A stretch of 64,000 bases of DNA, from positions 1,218,163-1,282,162 of the forward strand of contig BQMF02000064.1 of assembly GCA_027922465.2 (NCBI GenBank), written 5' to 3'. The DNA is from Turritopsis dohrnii (Eukaryota; Cnidaria; Hydrozoa; Anthoathecata; Oceaniidae). Both the position numbers and the translations under genes were made by a program. The notes beneath the pieces are model-generated. The model worked only from the letters and a program-made list of their open reading frames with translations. It was not told where the DNA came from and ran no database searches. This document shows, piece after piece, positions 46,201 to 55,800 of the stretch. Each line of letters begins with the position of its first letter. Position 1 is the stretch's first letter.

Positions 46201-46854
46201 ATGGCAATGTACGACGTGACTACGGAGAAGCTATATCCTGTTTTACCAGACCCAGAGAATGGATACGCAAAAAACTATAGAATTCAAGCGGTGAAGGAGA
46301 CGGAAGCATACCTATCTCGGGAATTAGAAAGTCGAACATCTTTAGAGCGCAAATTTTCACACTACTCAGCAGTTGCGAAATATGCATGTTACTTTCTGAT
46401 CGCGGTGAATGTTGTACTCTCTGGTGGTGAGATTGCATGCTTGGTATCAGAAATGGATACTTCGATGAGCATCGGGCTGTGTGTGACAGCTCTCGTGGTG
46501 GGTCTAATAATGAGCGGTATTCAAAAATGTGCCTCTATTGTCGATGTAGAAAGACAGAAAAACCATGATATCGCATTCGCTGCGCAGACCGTTCTAGACA
46601 GTCTGCGTGTGCTAATATCAAAAGTCTACGAAGACGGTACCATCGATCATCCTGAGTTTACTCGAATTATGGAGGAGAAACAGCTTTACGAACAACAGAA
46701 GCAAGAGCTGCGAAAACGATCAAGGAAGGTGATCAAACAGCTTTACGAACATCAGAAGCAAGAGCTTTTGGAACGTGGAAGGAAAGAAGGTCGCGAAGAA
46801 ATCGCAAAAAAGCTCGTGAGCAGTTCAGATACCCCGAGTGCACCTGCTATGTGA
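46201..46854 (+). CDS. Two-helix membrane protein with charged C-terminus
   Basis: About 217 residues from ATG 46,201, 4 bp after the preceding stop; the longer frame from 46,156 would overlap it. The N-terminal cytosolic-type segment has EAYLSRELESRTSLERKF. Then come two membrane helices (ACYFLIAVNVVLSGG and IGLCVTALVVGLIMSGI) and a long charged helix with a duplicated QLYE(Q/H)QKQEL unit. This 'KYxxxxxx-2TM-K-rich' pattern recurs in invertebrate Polinton-like elements. Function unknown. It was probably expressed with the upstream gene. Confidence 0.6.
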   Translation: MAMYDVTTEKLYPVLPDPENGYAKNYRIQAVKETEAYLSRELESRTSLERKFSHYSAVAKYACYFLIAVNVVLSGGEIACLVSEMDTSMSIGLCVTALVVGLIMSGIQKCASIVDVERQKNHDIAFAAQTVLDSLRVLISKVYEDGTIDHPEFTRIMEEKQLYEQQKQELRKRSRKVIKQLYEHQKQELLERGRKEGREEIAKKLVSSSDTPSAPAM

Positions 46855-46915
46855 TGTATGAGGCACCCCCTCCTTATGTTTTATAGCTTGGTAAAGCTAC
46901 AAAACGACATTTGTA

Positions 46916-47146
46916 TTATCCATCCCTCCACTTGCTATGGCAGTTGTTACATTCATTGAACACTGACGTTCCCTCGTCACATGACCTGACTTGTTTTGGT
47001 ATTGAAAGAATGTTCCTGCTCCCACAGCAATGGCAAGTATACAATGTTTGTTCTGGAGCAGTCGCTCTAGGCTTTGACATTTCGTTGAATATTTTAAGGA
47101 GTCTATCCTTGGCAGAGTCAAATATTGGATTTGAAAAGTCTTCCAT
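46916..47146 (-). CDS. TFIIS-like zinc-ribbon protein
   Basis: 76 residues with CHCCG at about 38-42 and CNNC at about 66-69, joined by a segment with SCDEGTSVFNEC and followed by KW. This is the C-terminal zinc ribbon of transcription factor TFIIS, including the Asp-Glu pair that in TFIIS reaches the RNA polymerase active centre to stimulate RNA cleavage. The TFIIS N-terminal and linker domains are absent. Large DNA viruses carry TFIIS-like proteins; one in a Polinton suggests a role in transcribing the element. ATG preceded by AATAA. Divergent from the innexin gene 97 bp away. Confidence 0.75.
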   Translation of the reverse strand: MEDFSNPIFDSAKDRLLKIFNEMSKPRATAPEQTLYTCHCCGSRNILSIPKQVRSCDEGTSVFNECNNCHSKWRDG

Positions 47147-47242
47147 TTATTTACTCGACCTTTTCAATCTCTTCGAATCTATTAAACGCGCTGCAGAGAG
47201 CGAGCTCTAAGGAAAGGGGTTCTGGATTTGAAAAGAGATAAA

Positions 47243-48301
47243 ATGAATATTATAGATCCGCTCAAGCAAGTTCTCGCTATAGATTTTACTAAGAAGAGAA
47301 ATGATTCAGTTACATCCAGATTTAACAGGCTGCTGGGTTCAAAGATAATCATGTTGACAACTCTCATAACGGCATGGTGTTGGTACAAAGATGGCATGAA
47401 TTGCAATATGTTAGGTTGGGATGTAGGGAACAAATTCATACAAAATGCTTGCTGGATGAAGGGTCTATATATATATGAGGAGCTCACAAAATATGAACTA
47501 TCTCACGAGTACGGAATTCCTGATACTCTCGATATGACTGGAATTCTCCAGCAGCGAGATGGCAGTCATGTGCTATGTAAGTCGCGAGGATCATGTGTGC
47601 CCATGAAAAAGACTATTATCACATCTTACCAATGGATTCCATTCTTCATTCTAGCATGTTCAATGGCATTACAGTTGCCATATATGCTGTTCAAGTGGAA
47701 CTTTGAGCGATTGGAAAAATTTAAGAGCTGTGTAGAATCTTCCTCTGCAGCAGCGATTTATAATGTGTACTTTTGTGATACTGTGACTTGTACGAAGAAT
47801 GTGTACATTTTTTGCCAATTTATAGTGGAAATTTTGTACATCATCATGAACCTGTCGATTCTCCAGGCATGCAGATAACTCATAGGAGTGCCAGATATAA
47901 CGAAGAAAGGTAATAATGTACTCTTTCCTACTATGGGTATGTGCACGATTGAGGCAAATAAGGGTAGTCTCACGGTTATATACACCAATACACTAACTTT
48001 ATCATGTGAGATATCTTCACATGTCATATATGGCTACTGCTTCATTATAGTGTGGTTGGTTGCAGTGTTAGGAACTATAGTTTCTTGCATTGGTGTACTA
48101 ATAACACTAGGGCGAATGTACCAAAACTACCATCGTTCCAATAGGAAAGGCTTCACTATGTATCAATTGGAACTTTATGAGGCTGTTCGAGAAAAAGATA
48201 TCCAAAAATTTTATGAAATCAACCAGATGATGACAAATTTCCCTGATGAACAACTTCCAACTTGCACACGTATGGACGTCAAGTGGGAGACATTTACTTG
48301 A
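47243..48301 (+). pseudogene. Innexin-like gap-junction protein, one in-frame stop
   Basis: From ATG 47,243 the frame runs about 211 codons to TAA at 47,876 and continues in the same frame to 48,301, together the length of an innexin (about 350 residues). Features: TM1 (IIMLTTLITAWCW), first extracellular loop with two Cys (MNCNMLGWD, then ACWMKG), the innexin signature YQWIPF before TM2 (FFILACSMALQLPYML), TM3 (IFCQFIVEILYIIMNL), second loop with FPTMGMC and LSCEI, and TM4 (IIVWLVAVLGTIVSCIGVL). The single stop sits in the second extracellular loop. Innexins form intercellular channels; viral innexins (vinnexins) are known in ichnoviruses. Apparent host capture. Readthrough versus true loss is open. 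Confidence 0.8.
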
Positions 48302-48689
48302 AGTAATGCCTGGTACAGTCAACCTCATAGCCTACGATCTCTCCGGTTTCAACATCAGTCTCCTCACCTGCTGGCGATGTATAAATTTGTCTTTTGACAA
48401 ACGCTTTTTTCGAGAGATTACAAAAAAGTCTATTCAGTGCACATTCGTGACACTCGGGGAACTCTGTCTGCACTCCTATAGAGCACTGGTTCCGCTTGTA
48501 CCTTATTTCACCACTCAAGACCCTCGTAAGTTTATTTCGGTTCATCGTAGAATAGCCTCGAAGACCTTCTTCTTTCGCTTTCAGCCTTAGTTGTTTCACT
48601 GTTGCCATTTTCTTCAAAGTTACAACATTAACTTTGAAGTCTCTACTCATCGTCATCACTGAGAAGGCTCTCACGCATATCTGTTTCAT
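48294..48689 (-). CDS. SAP-like/Rho-N-like small DNA-binding protein candidate
   Basis: The likely start is internal (MSRDFKVNVV or the MATVKQ Met), giving about 100-120 residues. ATVKQLRLKAKEEGLRGYST resembles SAP/Rho N-terminal helix-extension-helix motifs that bind nucleic acid. A Cys-rich stretch follows (CSIGVQTEFPECHECALNRLFC), possibly a zinc site. It overlaps the innexin stop by 8 bp tail to tail and the upstream gene by 47 bp. Role unknown. Confidence 0.5.
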   Translation of the reverse strand: MKQICVRAFSVMTMSRDFKVNVVTLKKMATVKQLRLKAKEEGLRGYSTMNRNKLTRVLSGEIRYKRNQCSIGVQTEFPECHECALNRLFCNLSKKAFVKRQIYTSPAGEETDVETGEIVGYEVDCTRHYFK

Positions 48690-49230
48690 GGTACTTGCAC
48701 TCTTTCAGATGGACTTGGAGGTAGTGGTTGTGATGGGTCTGTGTGTACACGCTTCCGATCTTCAACACACCAGTGGCCTTGCAGGATTTGTTGAACGGCG
48801 GTGAATCGTTTATAAACTTTGTTTTGATGTTACCATTCCAGGAGATGAGCTTTGGGTTGATCCAGCCTGCAGTACTTATCACAGTACCTGTCAAGGTCTT
48901 GAAGAGAAGCTCTTGCACACGATCAGCAATCGCGTTGTAGGCATCACACCAAGCTTTATCATCCAACACGTTGAATCCCATCTTCCAGGCAGATGTCTCG
49001 TTATACCTCGATACCCCTGAAGAGTGGCAATTCTTTGGGGTCTTGATCAAGAGAGGAACAATTTTACTCGCTTCCTTCTCATACCCGATGTAGTACCTCA
49101 GGTCGTTCTTGTTTGCTACGATAGGTTCTGCTATAGTGATCTTTGACATGTCGATAGTGTAAATGTCGGTAAGTTCTGCACTAGAGTTAAAGTCATTCCG
49201 TGAAACTTCGATTTGTCCAAAACGCAACAT
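48643..49230 (-). CDS. Conserved Polinton-type protein, function unknown
   Basis: 195 residues from Met at 49,230. The longer 49,257 start is less likely because GCATATAATAAAG lies directly before 49,230. It includes VPLLIKTPKNC, GVSRYNETSAWKMGFNV, AVLKIGSVYTQ-like and LQVHLKECKYHETD words that recur in animal Polinton-like elements; no enzyme motif or helix seen. Followed by the SAP-like gene on the same strand. Possibly a DNA-binding or structural protein (inference). Confidence 0.6.
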   Translation of the reverse strand: MLRFGQIEVSRNDFNSSAELTDIYTIDMSKITIAEPIVANKNDLRYYIGYEKEASKIVPLLIKTPKNCHSSGVSRYNETSAWKMGFNVLDDKAWCDAYNAIADRVQELLFKTLTGTVISTAGWINPKLISWNGNIKTKFINDSPPFNKSCKATGVLKIGSVYTQTHHNHYLQVHLKECKYHETDMRESLLSDDDE

Positions 49231-49276
49231 CTTTATTATATGCAACAAAAACTCCAACTTTGAAATATTTATGAGA

Positions 49277-50257
49277 CTACCACTTTTTTACGTATTCTGG
49301 AGGTACTTCCGTATCCTCAGGAATAAGCATAAGTTCTTCACGTACAAAAGATCTCTCCGGCCCATCTTCTAGGTAGTACAAAACACGCTGACCTTGGTAT
49401 TGCAATATCTTATCGACCCGATACGTTTCCCGACTCCAGTTGTTGTCTGTTGCGCGTCGTTTTATGCCGTCATGTTCCTCACCCGGCGCTAGCAAATAGC
49501 GGTATAATCCCGCTTCAGGTAAAGTTTCTTCCTTCGGGTAAAACCCAACTTTTAACGGAACTTCCTCCAGTTTAATCGCCTTTGAGGGTTTCATCCCGGT
49601 TCTGGCAAGAACATTGTTGTTCAGTTGACTCACACTTTTCTGGTAGTGTTTTACCCAAGTGGTACTGTTTTTCTCTGGATCTTCCAACTCCTGCGCATCT
49701 TGTATAGGGAAAAGTTTCTCCGCGAGGAGTTTGTTGAAGTTTTCCACAAAGGCCTGCTTTCTGTGGTTATGCTTTGTTGTAGTTCTCACCACCTCGACAT
49801 CGTGCTTCTGGAAGACCTTGGCTGTTTCCGACTTGAACTCTGATCCGTTATCTACATAGAGCTTCTCAGGCCACTTTAGTGGACCCTTTTTGTAAATGTC
49901 AGCAAACATCTCTGCAACGTCGCTCGCCTTCTTCGTTCTCAGAGGTCTACTCGCTTTATACCCTGAAGCAATATCGATCACATTCAAAGCGTACTTGTAC
50001 GTATTCTGATAGACTTTGTCATGAGGAAGATACAAAAGATCGGCCTGGTGGATCTTGTTCACCTTGGTCACGTAAAAGTGAGGATAGTCGATGTGCTTAG
50101 GCCTTGGTAGATGTATCTGATATAAAGCTTGATGAGTTAGCCACTTCAACACTTGTTTCCTAGTAACTCCAGCAGCCTTCTGAAGCTCTTTAATGGCTTT
50201 CTTCCCTTTCCACAGATTCTCTGGTTTGTAGTAGATGTCACGCAACGTTTCAGTCAT
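49277..50257 (-). CDS. Polinton integrase (rve family), intact
   Basis: 326 residues. The RNase-H-like core has the D-D-35-E triad: Asp73 in QADLLYL, Asp136 in YVDNGSEF and Glu172 in AFVENFNK. The N-terminal helical domain includes KAAGVTRKQVLKWL, and a C-terminal chromo/SH3-like beta segment includes YRVDKILQYQGQRVLYYLED. The enzyme inserts the element by joining its ends to host DNA. The frame is unbroken, unlike PolB. Starts 4 bp downstream of the stop of the next gene on the same strand, suggesting a shared transcript. Confidence 0.92.
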   Translation of the reverse strand: MTETLRDIYYKPENLWKGKKAIKELQKAAGVTRKQVLKWLTHQALYQIHLPRPKHIDYPHFYVTKVNKIHQADLLYLPHDKVYQNTYKYALNVIDIASGYKASRPLRTKKASDVAEMFADIYKKGPLKWPEKLYVDNGSEFKSETAKVFQKHDVEVVRTTTKHNHRKQAFVENFNKLLAEKLFPIQDAQELEDPEKNSTTWVKHYQKSVSQLNNNVLARTGMKPSKAIKLEEVPLKVGFYPKEETLPEAGLYRYLLAPGEEHDGIKRRATDNNWSRETYRVDKILQYQGQRVLYYLEDGPERSFVREELMLIPEDTEVPPEYVKKW

Positions 50258-50260
50258 TTA

Positions 50261-50671
50261 TTACATACGGTAGAGCAGAAATCCAACAATACCTAGAGTT
50301 CCAGCGATCGCTACCAATTCACCAGTCTTTTGAGCTTCAGAAGGGTTATAAAAATCCGTTAATTCAGGCCTAGGGGGTAAAGGTGAGAGACGCTGTTGTG
50401 TTGCCTCGTAGTACTCGTGCATACCTCGATCAAGATCAGAGATGTACGCAGAGGCGTTATTTTCTTGTCGAAGTCTGTTGTTGATAAAGTCAAGGCGTGT
50501 CGCGCGCTCTCGATCCCATTCCATTTGTGCTTGTCTCGTTTTTTCGGCTGCCATAGCACGTTCTTCTCGATCTGCTGCTGCTTCCTCATCACCAGAGAGA
50601 GCCCTCTCTGCGTAGTTGCCAAACGTGAATAGTGCTGCACTTACTGCCCCTCCTATTAAGATGCTAACCAT
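50261..50671 (-). CDS. Small Polinton membrane protein
   Basis: 136 residues: an N-terminal hydrophobic helix (SILIGGAVSAALFTFG), a charged coiled middle (RERATRLDFINNRLRQEN), then TDFYNPSEAQK and a C-terminal helix (VAIAGTLGIVGFLLY). The DFIN..LR and DFY.PS words recur in invertebrate Polinton-like elements. Packed tightly between integrase and the next small gene. Function unknown. Confidence 0.6.
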   Translation of the reverse strand: MVSILIGGAVSAALFTFGNYAERALSGDEEAAADREERAMAAEKTRQAQMEWDRERATRLDFINNRLRQENNASAYISDLDRGMHEYYEATQQRLSPLPPRPELTDFYNPSEAQKTGELVAIAGTLGIVGFLLYRM

Positions 50672-50675
50672 TTAT

Positions 50676-50897
50676 CTAAACCGAAATTTTATCCTTGTAC
50701 CACCCTTGCTTGAGTGCGTAATCATCTGACAAAATTGCCATCTCAAGGTATAGTCCAAGCTTTCCCACATCAGCTAAATCTAGCTTTGCGGATGGAGCTC
50801 CTACACTGAAGAATTTTTTTCCAGCGTACGCGTACAAGCTGGTGTAGCCTAGTAAACGTGCCGCCTGCCACATGCTATCCATGAATTCTTTCTCCAT
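50676..50897 (-). CDS. Small Polinton protein
   Basis: 73 residues with LGYTSLYAYAGKKFFSVGAPSA-like and GLYLEMAILSDDYALKQGW segments; weakly hydrophobic. Its place in the tight gene row (4 bp before the downstream start, 1 bp after the next stop) is the main support for it being real. Function unknown. Confidence 0.5.
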   Translation of the reverse strand: MEKEFMDSMWQAARLLGYTSLYAYAGKKFFSVGAPSAKLDLADVGKLGLYLEMAILSDDYALKQGWYKDKISV

Positions 50898-51239
50898 TTA
50901 TATTAAGCAAAAATGATCTTGTTTTTGTGCTTGCACCTTTGAGCCAGTGTCAGCGGAAGGCTTAGTAGAAGATCGTGTGTAGAAGTAGCAGACTAACAAC
51001 CCCACAGCTAAAACAGCTATGGCACCACCAGCTCCTCCAATCATATACGTCTTAGTAGGTACTTGTGTAGGTACTTGCGTAGGTACTTGATTAGGTACTT
51101 GATTAGGTACTTGTGTAGGTACTTGCGTAGGTACTTCTAAGTTCTTTTTATTCTTTCGGTTCCACTCTGCTAGCTTCTTCCCGCTCGCGACTCTCCCAGG
51201 GTCCTTCAATTTTACTATCTTCTTCTCGTCTTCGCTCAT
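50898..51239 (-). CDS. Small membrane protein with VPTQ tandem repeat
   Basis: 113 residues: a basic N-terminus (KDPGRVASGKKLAEW), then seven 4-residue VP(T/N)Q units encoded by a 12-bp DNA repeat, and one membrane helix (GGAIAVLAVGLLVCYFY). The N-terminus overlaps the C-terminus of the upstream gene by about 92 bp in another frame. The Pro-rich stalk plus helix suggests a surface spacer (inference). Confidence 0.6.
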   Translation of the reverse strand: MSEDEKKIVKLKDPGRVASGKKLAEWNRKNKKNLEVPTQVPTQVPNQVPNQVPTQVPTQVPTKTYMIGGAGGAIAVLAVGLLVCYFYTRSSTKPSADTGSKVQAQKQDHFCLI

Positions 51240-51804
51240 TTATTTGACGCTCTTCAGCGATTTTTGCGTACTTAATCCAATCAAGATTGCTAAAAATGAT
51301 CGCAAACAGCGCCAAAGGACCGAGAAAAGTTTTACAATTTGAGTAGATAGTAGACCCTATCACATCCATAGGTGAAACGCCAGGCATAGATGCCGCCATA
51401 TAACTCGTGATGGAATTAGTGATGAGTGGATTTCCGTTGATCTCCTTCATCATCTTTGAAACATCTCTCACACCTACCAAATTAGATATCAGAGCGTTGA
51501 AATCAGGCGTTTCTTGCTGGAACTCATTCCCCTCCGTGTATGTTTTGTATAGCTTTTCGATGGTCTTGTCTTGCAACTTATTCACTCTTTCAACTGTCCA
51601 AGGTTTTTTACCGCCAAGATGTTGACCACTTTGTACAGCACGTATAAGTTCTGCTCTTTTCTGCGCTTCTGCTGGAGTACCAACTACGTCAATAGATCCA
51701 TCGATATTCATTACTAGATTTATTATATGACGACACTTCCAGAAAACAAACATCCAAAGTCCTGTCGGAACGCAGAAACAGATGAGTAGTATTACTTCGT
51801 ACAT
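51148..51804 (-). CDS. Polinton membrane protein, start uncertain
   Basis: Up to 218 residues. From 51,804 it starts with a hydrophobic helix (VILLICFCVPTGLWMFVF). From the Met at 51,711, which follows a TATAATAAATCTAGTA motif, it starts MNIDGSIDVVGTPAEAQKRAEL. A second helix is FLGPLALFAIIFSNLDW. The acidic/basic C-terminus overlaps the VPTQ gene. Related words recur in these elements. The promoter-like motif favours the shorter start, the helix favours the longer. Confidence 0.5.
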   Translation of the reverse strand: MYEVILLICFCVPTGLWMFVFWKCRHIINLVMNIDGSIDVVGTPAEAQKRAELIRAVQSGQHLGGKKPWTVERVNKLQDKTIEKLYKTYTEGNEFQQETPDFNALISNLVGVRDVSKMMKEINGNPLITNSITSYMAASMPGVSPMDVIGSTIYSNCKTFLGPLALFAIIFSNLDWIKYAKIAEERQINERRREEDSKIEGPWESREREEASRVEPKE

Positions 51805-52854
51805 TTTCTTTCATGTGGCGGTGATGAGCTACATGAAACGAATATTATATTATTATTGAAAACAAAACTCCCTTAGGAGAACCCCCTAGGGTTTTTGTTG
51901 TTGATGATGATGTTGTTGTTGCGATACCCTAGAGGGTTTTTAATTCATTGTCTTCGATCTAACCGGCACTCCACCCTGGCTTCTCGAATCCACCAGCTCT
52001 GAGCTCTACCCCTAGATCTTAGACTATTTGTGTGTGACTACTTACGAGCTCCGACTACTACGCACGTAATGGCCGTTCATGTTCTGCTCGAGTATATTAC
52101 ATTTAGTCACAGTTTTTCCCGACAACTTTTGGCACATTTTGTGGTGAATACCGGGAGCGGACGGCACCATCCAGTTCCAATCTAGCCGCTCCACTAGACC
52201 TTCCCTTTCCGGCAGACTCTGTCGCCTGTTCACCACAATTTCAAATTATTCCGCTCTTAAGTTTTATACCATTCATTTACACTTCAATGTCTGCTTGTGG
52301 TGTCTCTCGGAAAAATTCGATAATTTTAGAAAACTCTATTTTAGAGAACCCTTAGGTTTTTGTACCGACAGCCACATGTGATAGTAGTTTAGCTTCATCC
52401 TAACACCTTCAAGCCCTGACGTTTATATCCCGACAGCCACATGTGATAGTAGTTTAGGTTCATGCTAACACCTTCAAGCCCTGACGTTTATGTTGAATTT
52501 CGATCGATTTGACGGTAACCTGAATGTCTCTGTGGACCAGTGAAACCTGACAGTGATTAATCACCCAGACCGAAGTCTACCCAAACCGCGATATATCCAA
52601 CGCAACTGCGGGGAAGTGCGCACTCATGCAAGTTTTTCAACCAGGACATGAGAGACCGAGTGGGGATCGAACTAGCGATCTCAAGATTACAAGTTTTACG
52701 TTGTAACCACCACACTACACATCACATTAATAAAACATGATTTCAGCTTATTTATGATAGCTTAAAATCACTCAAGCGTACAATTTCACCTCATTTGCGT
52801 CATGAGATCATGAGAAAAAACTTCTCATGAATTACTCACTATTCAGCATGAATC
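51805..52854. other. Non-coding spacer of the Polinton
   Basis: Holds inverted CCCTAGGG/CCCTAGAGGG words with T-runs at 51,880-51,940 (a possible terminator-like hairpin), and a direct repeat of about 67 bp with GACAGCCACATGTGATAGTA at about 52,367 and 52,434. A tRNA-like sequence on the minus strand is listed separately. No gene seen. Confidence 0.5.
52653..52723 (-). repeat. tRNA-like sequence (SINE head?)
   Basis: Minus strand has box A-like TAGTGTGGTGGTTACAACG and box B-like CTAGTTCGATCCCCACTC at tRNA spacing. The anticodon stem is poor. It may be a tRNA-derived SINE head or a decayed tRNA within the Polinton spacer. Confidence 0.5.
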
Positions 52855-55800
52855 TTATGAATTTATGAATCCTCGAGCACGCGTTGTGATCAAATCTGTC
52901 TGTATGATGCGTTTATCATCGTCTCTGTTCAAAGCAATCTTGTTCACTTTTTGTGTATACATTTGATGTTTCTTATTTTGAAGCACTACCATTTCTCTAT
53001 ATAGATTTCCTCCATCTTCTAGACACTTCTATATAATCTTCGAATGTAATGGATTTTTTAACCACTACACTTTTTCATGCCTTTGCATCGCTTGTCTTCC
53101 TTCTCTAGCGTCTTGTATGCATAGAGTTTAGCTCGTAAAGCCACAAACTCCGTCATGATCTTACCACCAAGTTCGTCCTTCATCAGACCAATAACCTTCT
53201 CATTCTTTAATGTGTATAATCTGTCTTTCTCTGAATAATTACTCGTGTCAAATCTCTTTTCTACATCTTCAGCTATATCTCGATAGAAATCTTCCGTCTT
53301 GATGTGGTACACGAAGCTGTCAGTGTCCATATAGCAGAGTTGCAGCTTACTGCCATATTTCGGCTGCATGTAGTCATAGTGGAATTCATACATTAACATC
53401 TTACTCATATCAAGTATAGCCTGACCTATGTATACAGGCTTCATCATCTTGATACTTGTCTTACCCATCTCCACACCCATCAAGTTTGCGCTAAAGCGAA
53501 CTCCACTTTTAAAGTTAGGTTTCATGACGTACCCCTTATACTTCTTTTCGCTCGTAACTAACTTCATATTGCGATGGTTCCGTATATTCTCCATCGTCTT
53601 ACCAAACACGCTATTGTTCATAAGCTTGAAAAAGTCTTTTTCGAAGTCGTTCTTTGATTCTTTTCTCAGTCTTGTGTTTAAGTTTATGTAAGGCTTGAGC
53701 CAGGCAACCTGATGATACCTGATGACTCGGTGGACTTTCTTCAGAACTAAGCCATGAGTCAACGCTTGATGTAGCGCTCTTATATCTATACATACTCATG
53801 CTTGTTGTGGAGATTTGGTACGAGTTTTTCCACCTTTGCAAGCGTCATTCTCTCAGGTAGAAATGGTAAACTATTATGAGCATCATGTAGCCTCTTTGGA
53901 TACTCGATATCCACCTCCAGCAGATAGCCATACTCATTCTTCTTAACTAACTTTGCAATACCTTCAGGTGTGAACTTCTCAACATTTTTTACCCATCTAA
54001 ATCCATGTGTTGGCAAGTCTGATGCCATAGCCCAACCGTAAAGGTTGTTTGCGTCAAGGTACATTACATATGAGGATTCCTCCTTCGATCATATTGATCA
54101 TCCATATACTTATTGTTTGCTTTTACATAGCGATGTACAGCTTGTGTTATACCTCCTCGTATACCTCTCTCGAACATTAACAGCATGTCTATGTCTGTGA
54201 GCAGTTCTAACTCTATTCGGGTATACTTCAAGGCTGCTTTCCACGCCAAACCGGGTGCTGTGTAGAAATGAAGTGGATCCAATTGGTAGTGATGCAAGCA
54301 TGTATCCCGAAACGTTTCAAACAATCTGCTAGCAGTAGGAACGTCCGTTGCCAAGTACACATCGTGGTAATCTCCAAGTGTTGTCACGTCTCCTTTTGGA
54401 GACACTCTTCTCCACACCTGTTGTGCATGTTCGTAGTCTGTGTCACTTATACCACACATATTCAGCTTGGCTGTAAAAGGCTTCTTTTGGAGGTAGCTCT
54501 CTCTCAGCAAACTTTTCCCAAACTATCCATATACTCATATGGATATACACCTTTGCGGCGCATCAACTGAAAGATGCTATCTTCCTTGTAAAACCATCGA
54601 AGATTTCTGCACTGCTCATCGCTAAGATTAGAGGACAATTTATCCAAACTTGATGCCATGAATCTACAGCTGTCAATGAATCTCAGCTCGATCTTCTTGT
54701 ACACTTGTGCACCATCAGAGTTGAAAACACCAGCAAGTGGTATTGCTATTTTGACATGGAAGGATATATACTTTTCCCTATTTTCCGCGATGCATCCTAT
54801 ATCTTCCATGTTGTACTTTTCCCCAGTTCTCTAATGAAGAGGTGTGCATCATAGCCACTTAAGTTGTGAAAGATGATAGGGATATGATGTGGGATCTTGT
54901 ATCTTAGGTTGCAATTGTTATGTGCGGCACCTCGATATAAACCTGTATAGTGACAGTGATCTCTGACTTTGCGATTTTGAGGATCTGAAAATGGCTGCAT
55001 ACATATGTGACAAGTTTCTGCATCCCAATGATCACGCTTCTGAACATCCGTCAGTTCTATCATCGACTGCTCTGGAAATGTCGCATACAACCGCTTAACT
55101 TCATCTTCCAGATGATCCACAAACTTCTTTACACAATCTTCACCTCTGTATACTTTTAGAGGATCTTGCACATCTCCATACGCAAACTTGCTGTACGTAC
55201 ACCATCCTGAAGGTATGCTTCGATAGTGTTTTTGTGTTCTTCTCTCTCCCATCTTCCTTCATAGGTACTAAAAGACTCTCGAAATCTGCATAGATAGCAA
55301 AAGGTACTCTGAACTGCATCTCTCCATTGTTATAATACACCATTTTTCCTTCTCTCCAGGCATCTCCACTCTAACTTGTTCATTGCCAGAGCAGTAGATA
55401 TAGTGCTTGTCTCGTGACTCTACATTGTGAAAACCATTTAGACAGTTGATGCAAAAGTGCTGTGCACATTTGTGATTTGTGTTTTCTTGACCCAACAACC
55501 TTGACAGATTCTTGATGGCTGTATAGTGATTTTTCTCTCCATCACATACCATCAACAGATTGACTTGCTTCTTTGCGCTTATGTTACGATTAGATTCTCG
55601 TGTGGTGTTGATCCTCCTCTTTGTAGACTTTTCTTCGATATATAGTACGTTCACCCCAATGTTAGGATTATTCTTCTCGAACTTTCCTATCTTGTCTATT
55701 GCTACAGGAAATTCCAAACCATCCCAGTTGTACTCATTCTCATACTTCTGTAGCTTTGAAATGCGTTGTGATCTAATCTCTTCATGATGTAGTGCTGCTA

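Noticed and set aside
46897..47210. Plus-strand ORF at 46,911-47,210 and alternative minus ORF at 46,897-47,121
   Set aside because: Overlap the TFIIS-like gene; only the 46,916-47,146 frame shows the zinc ribbon.
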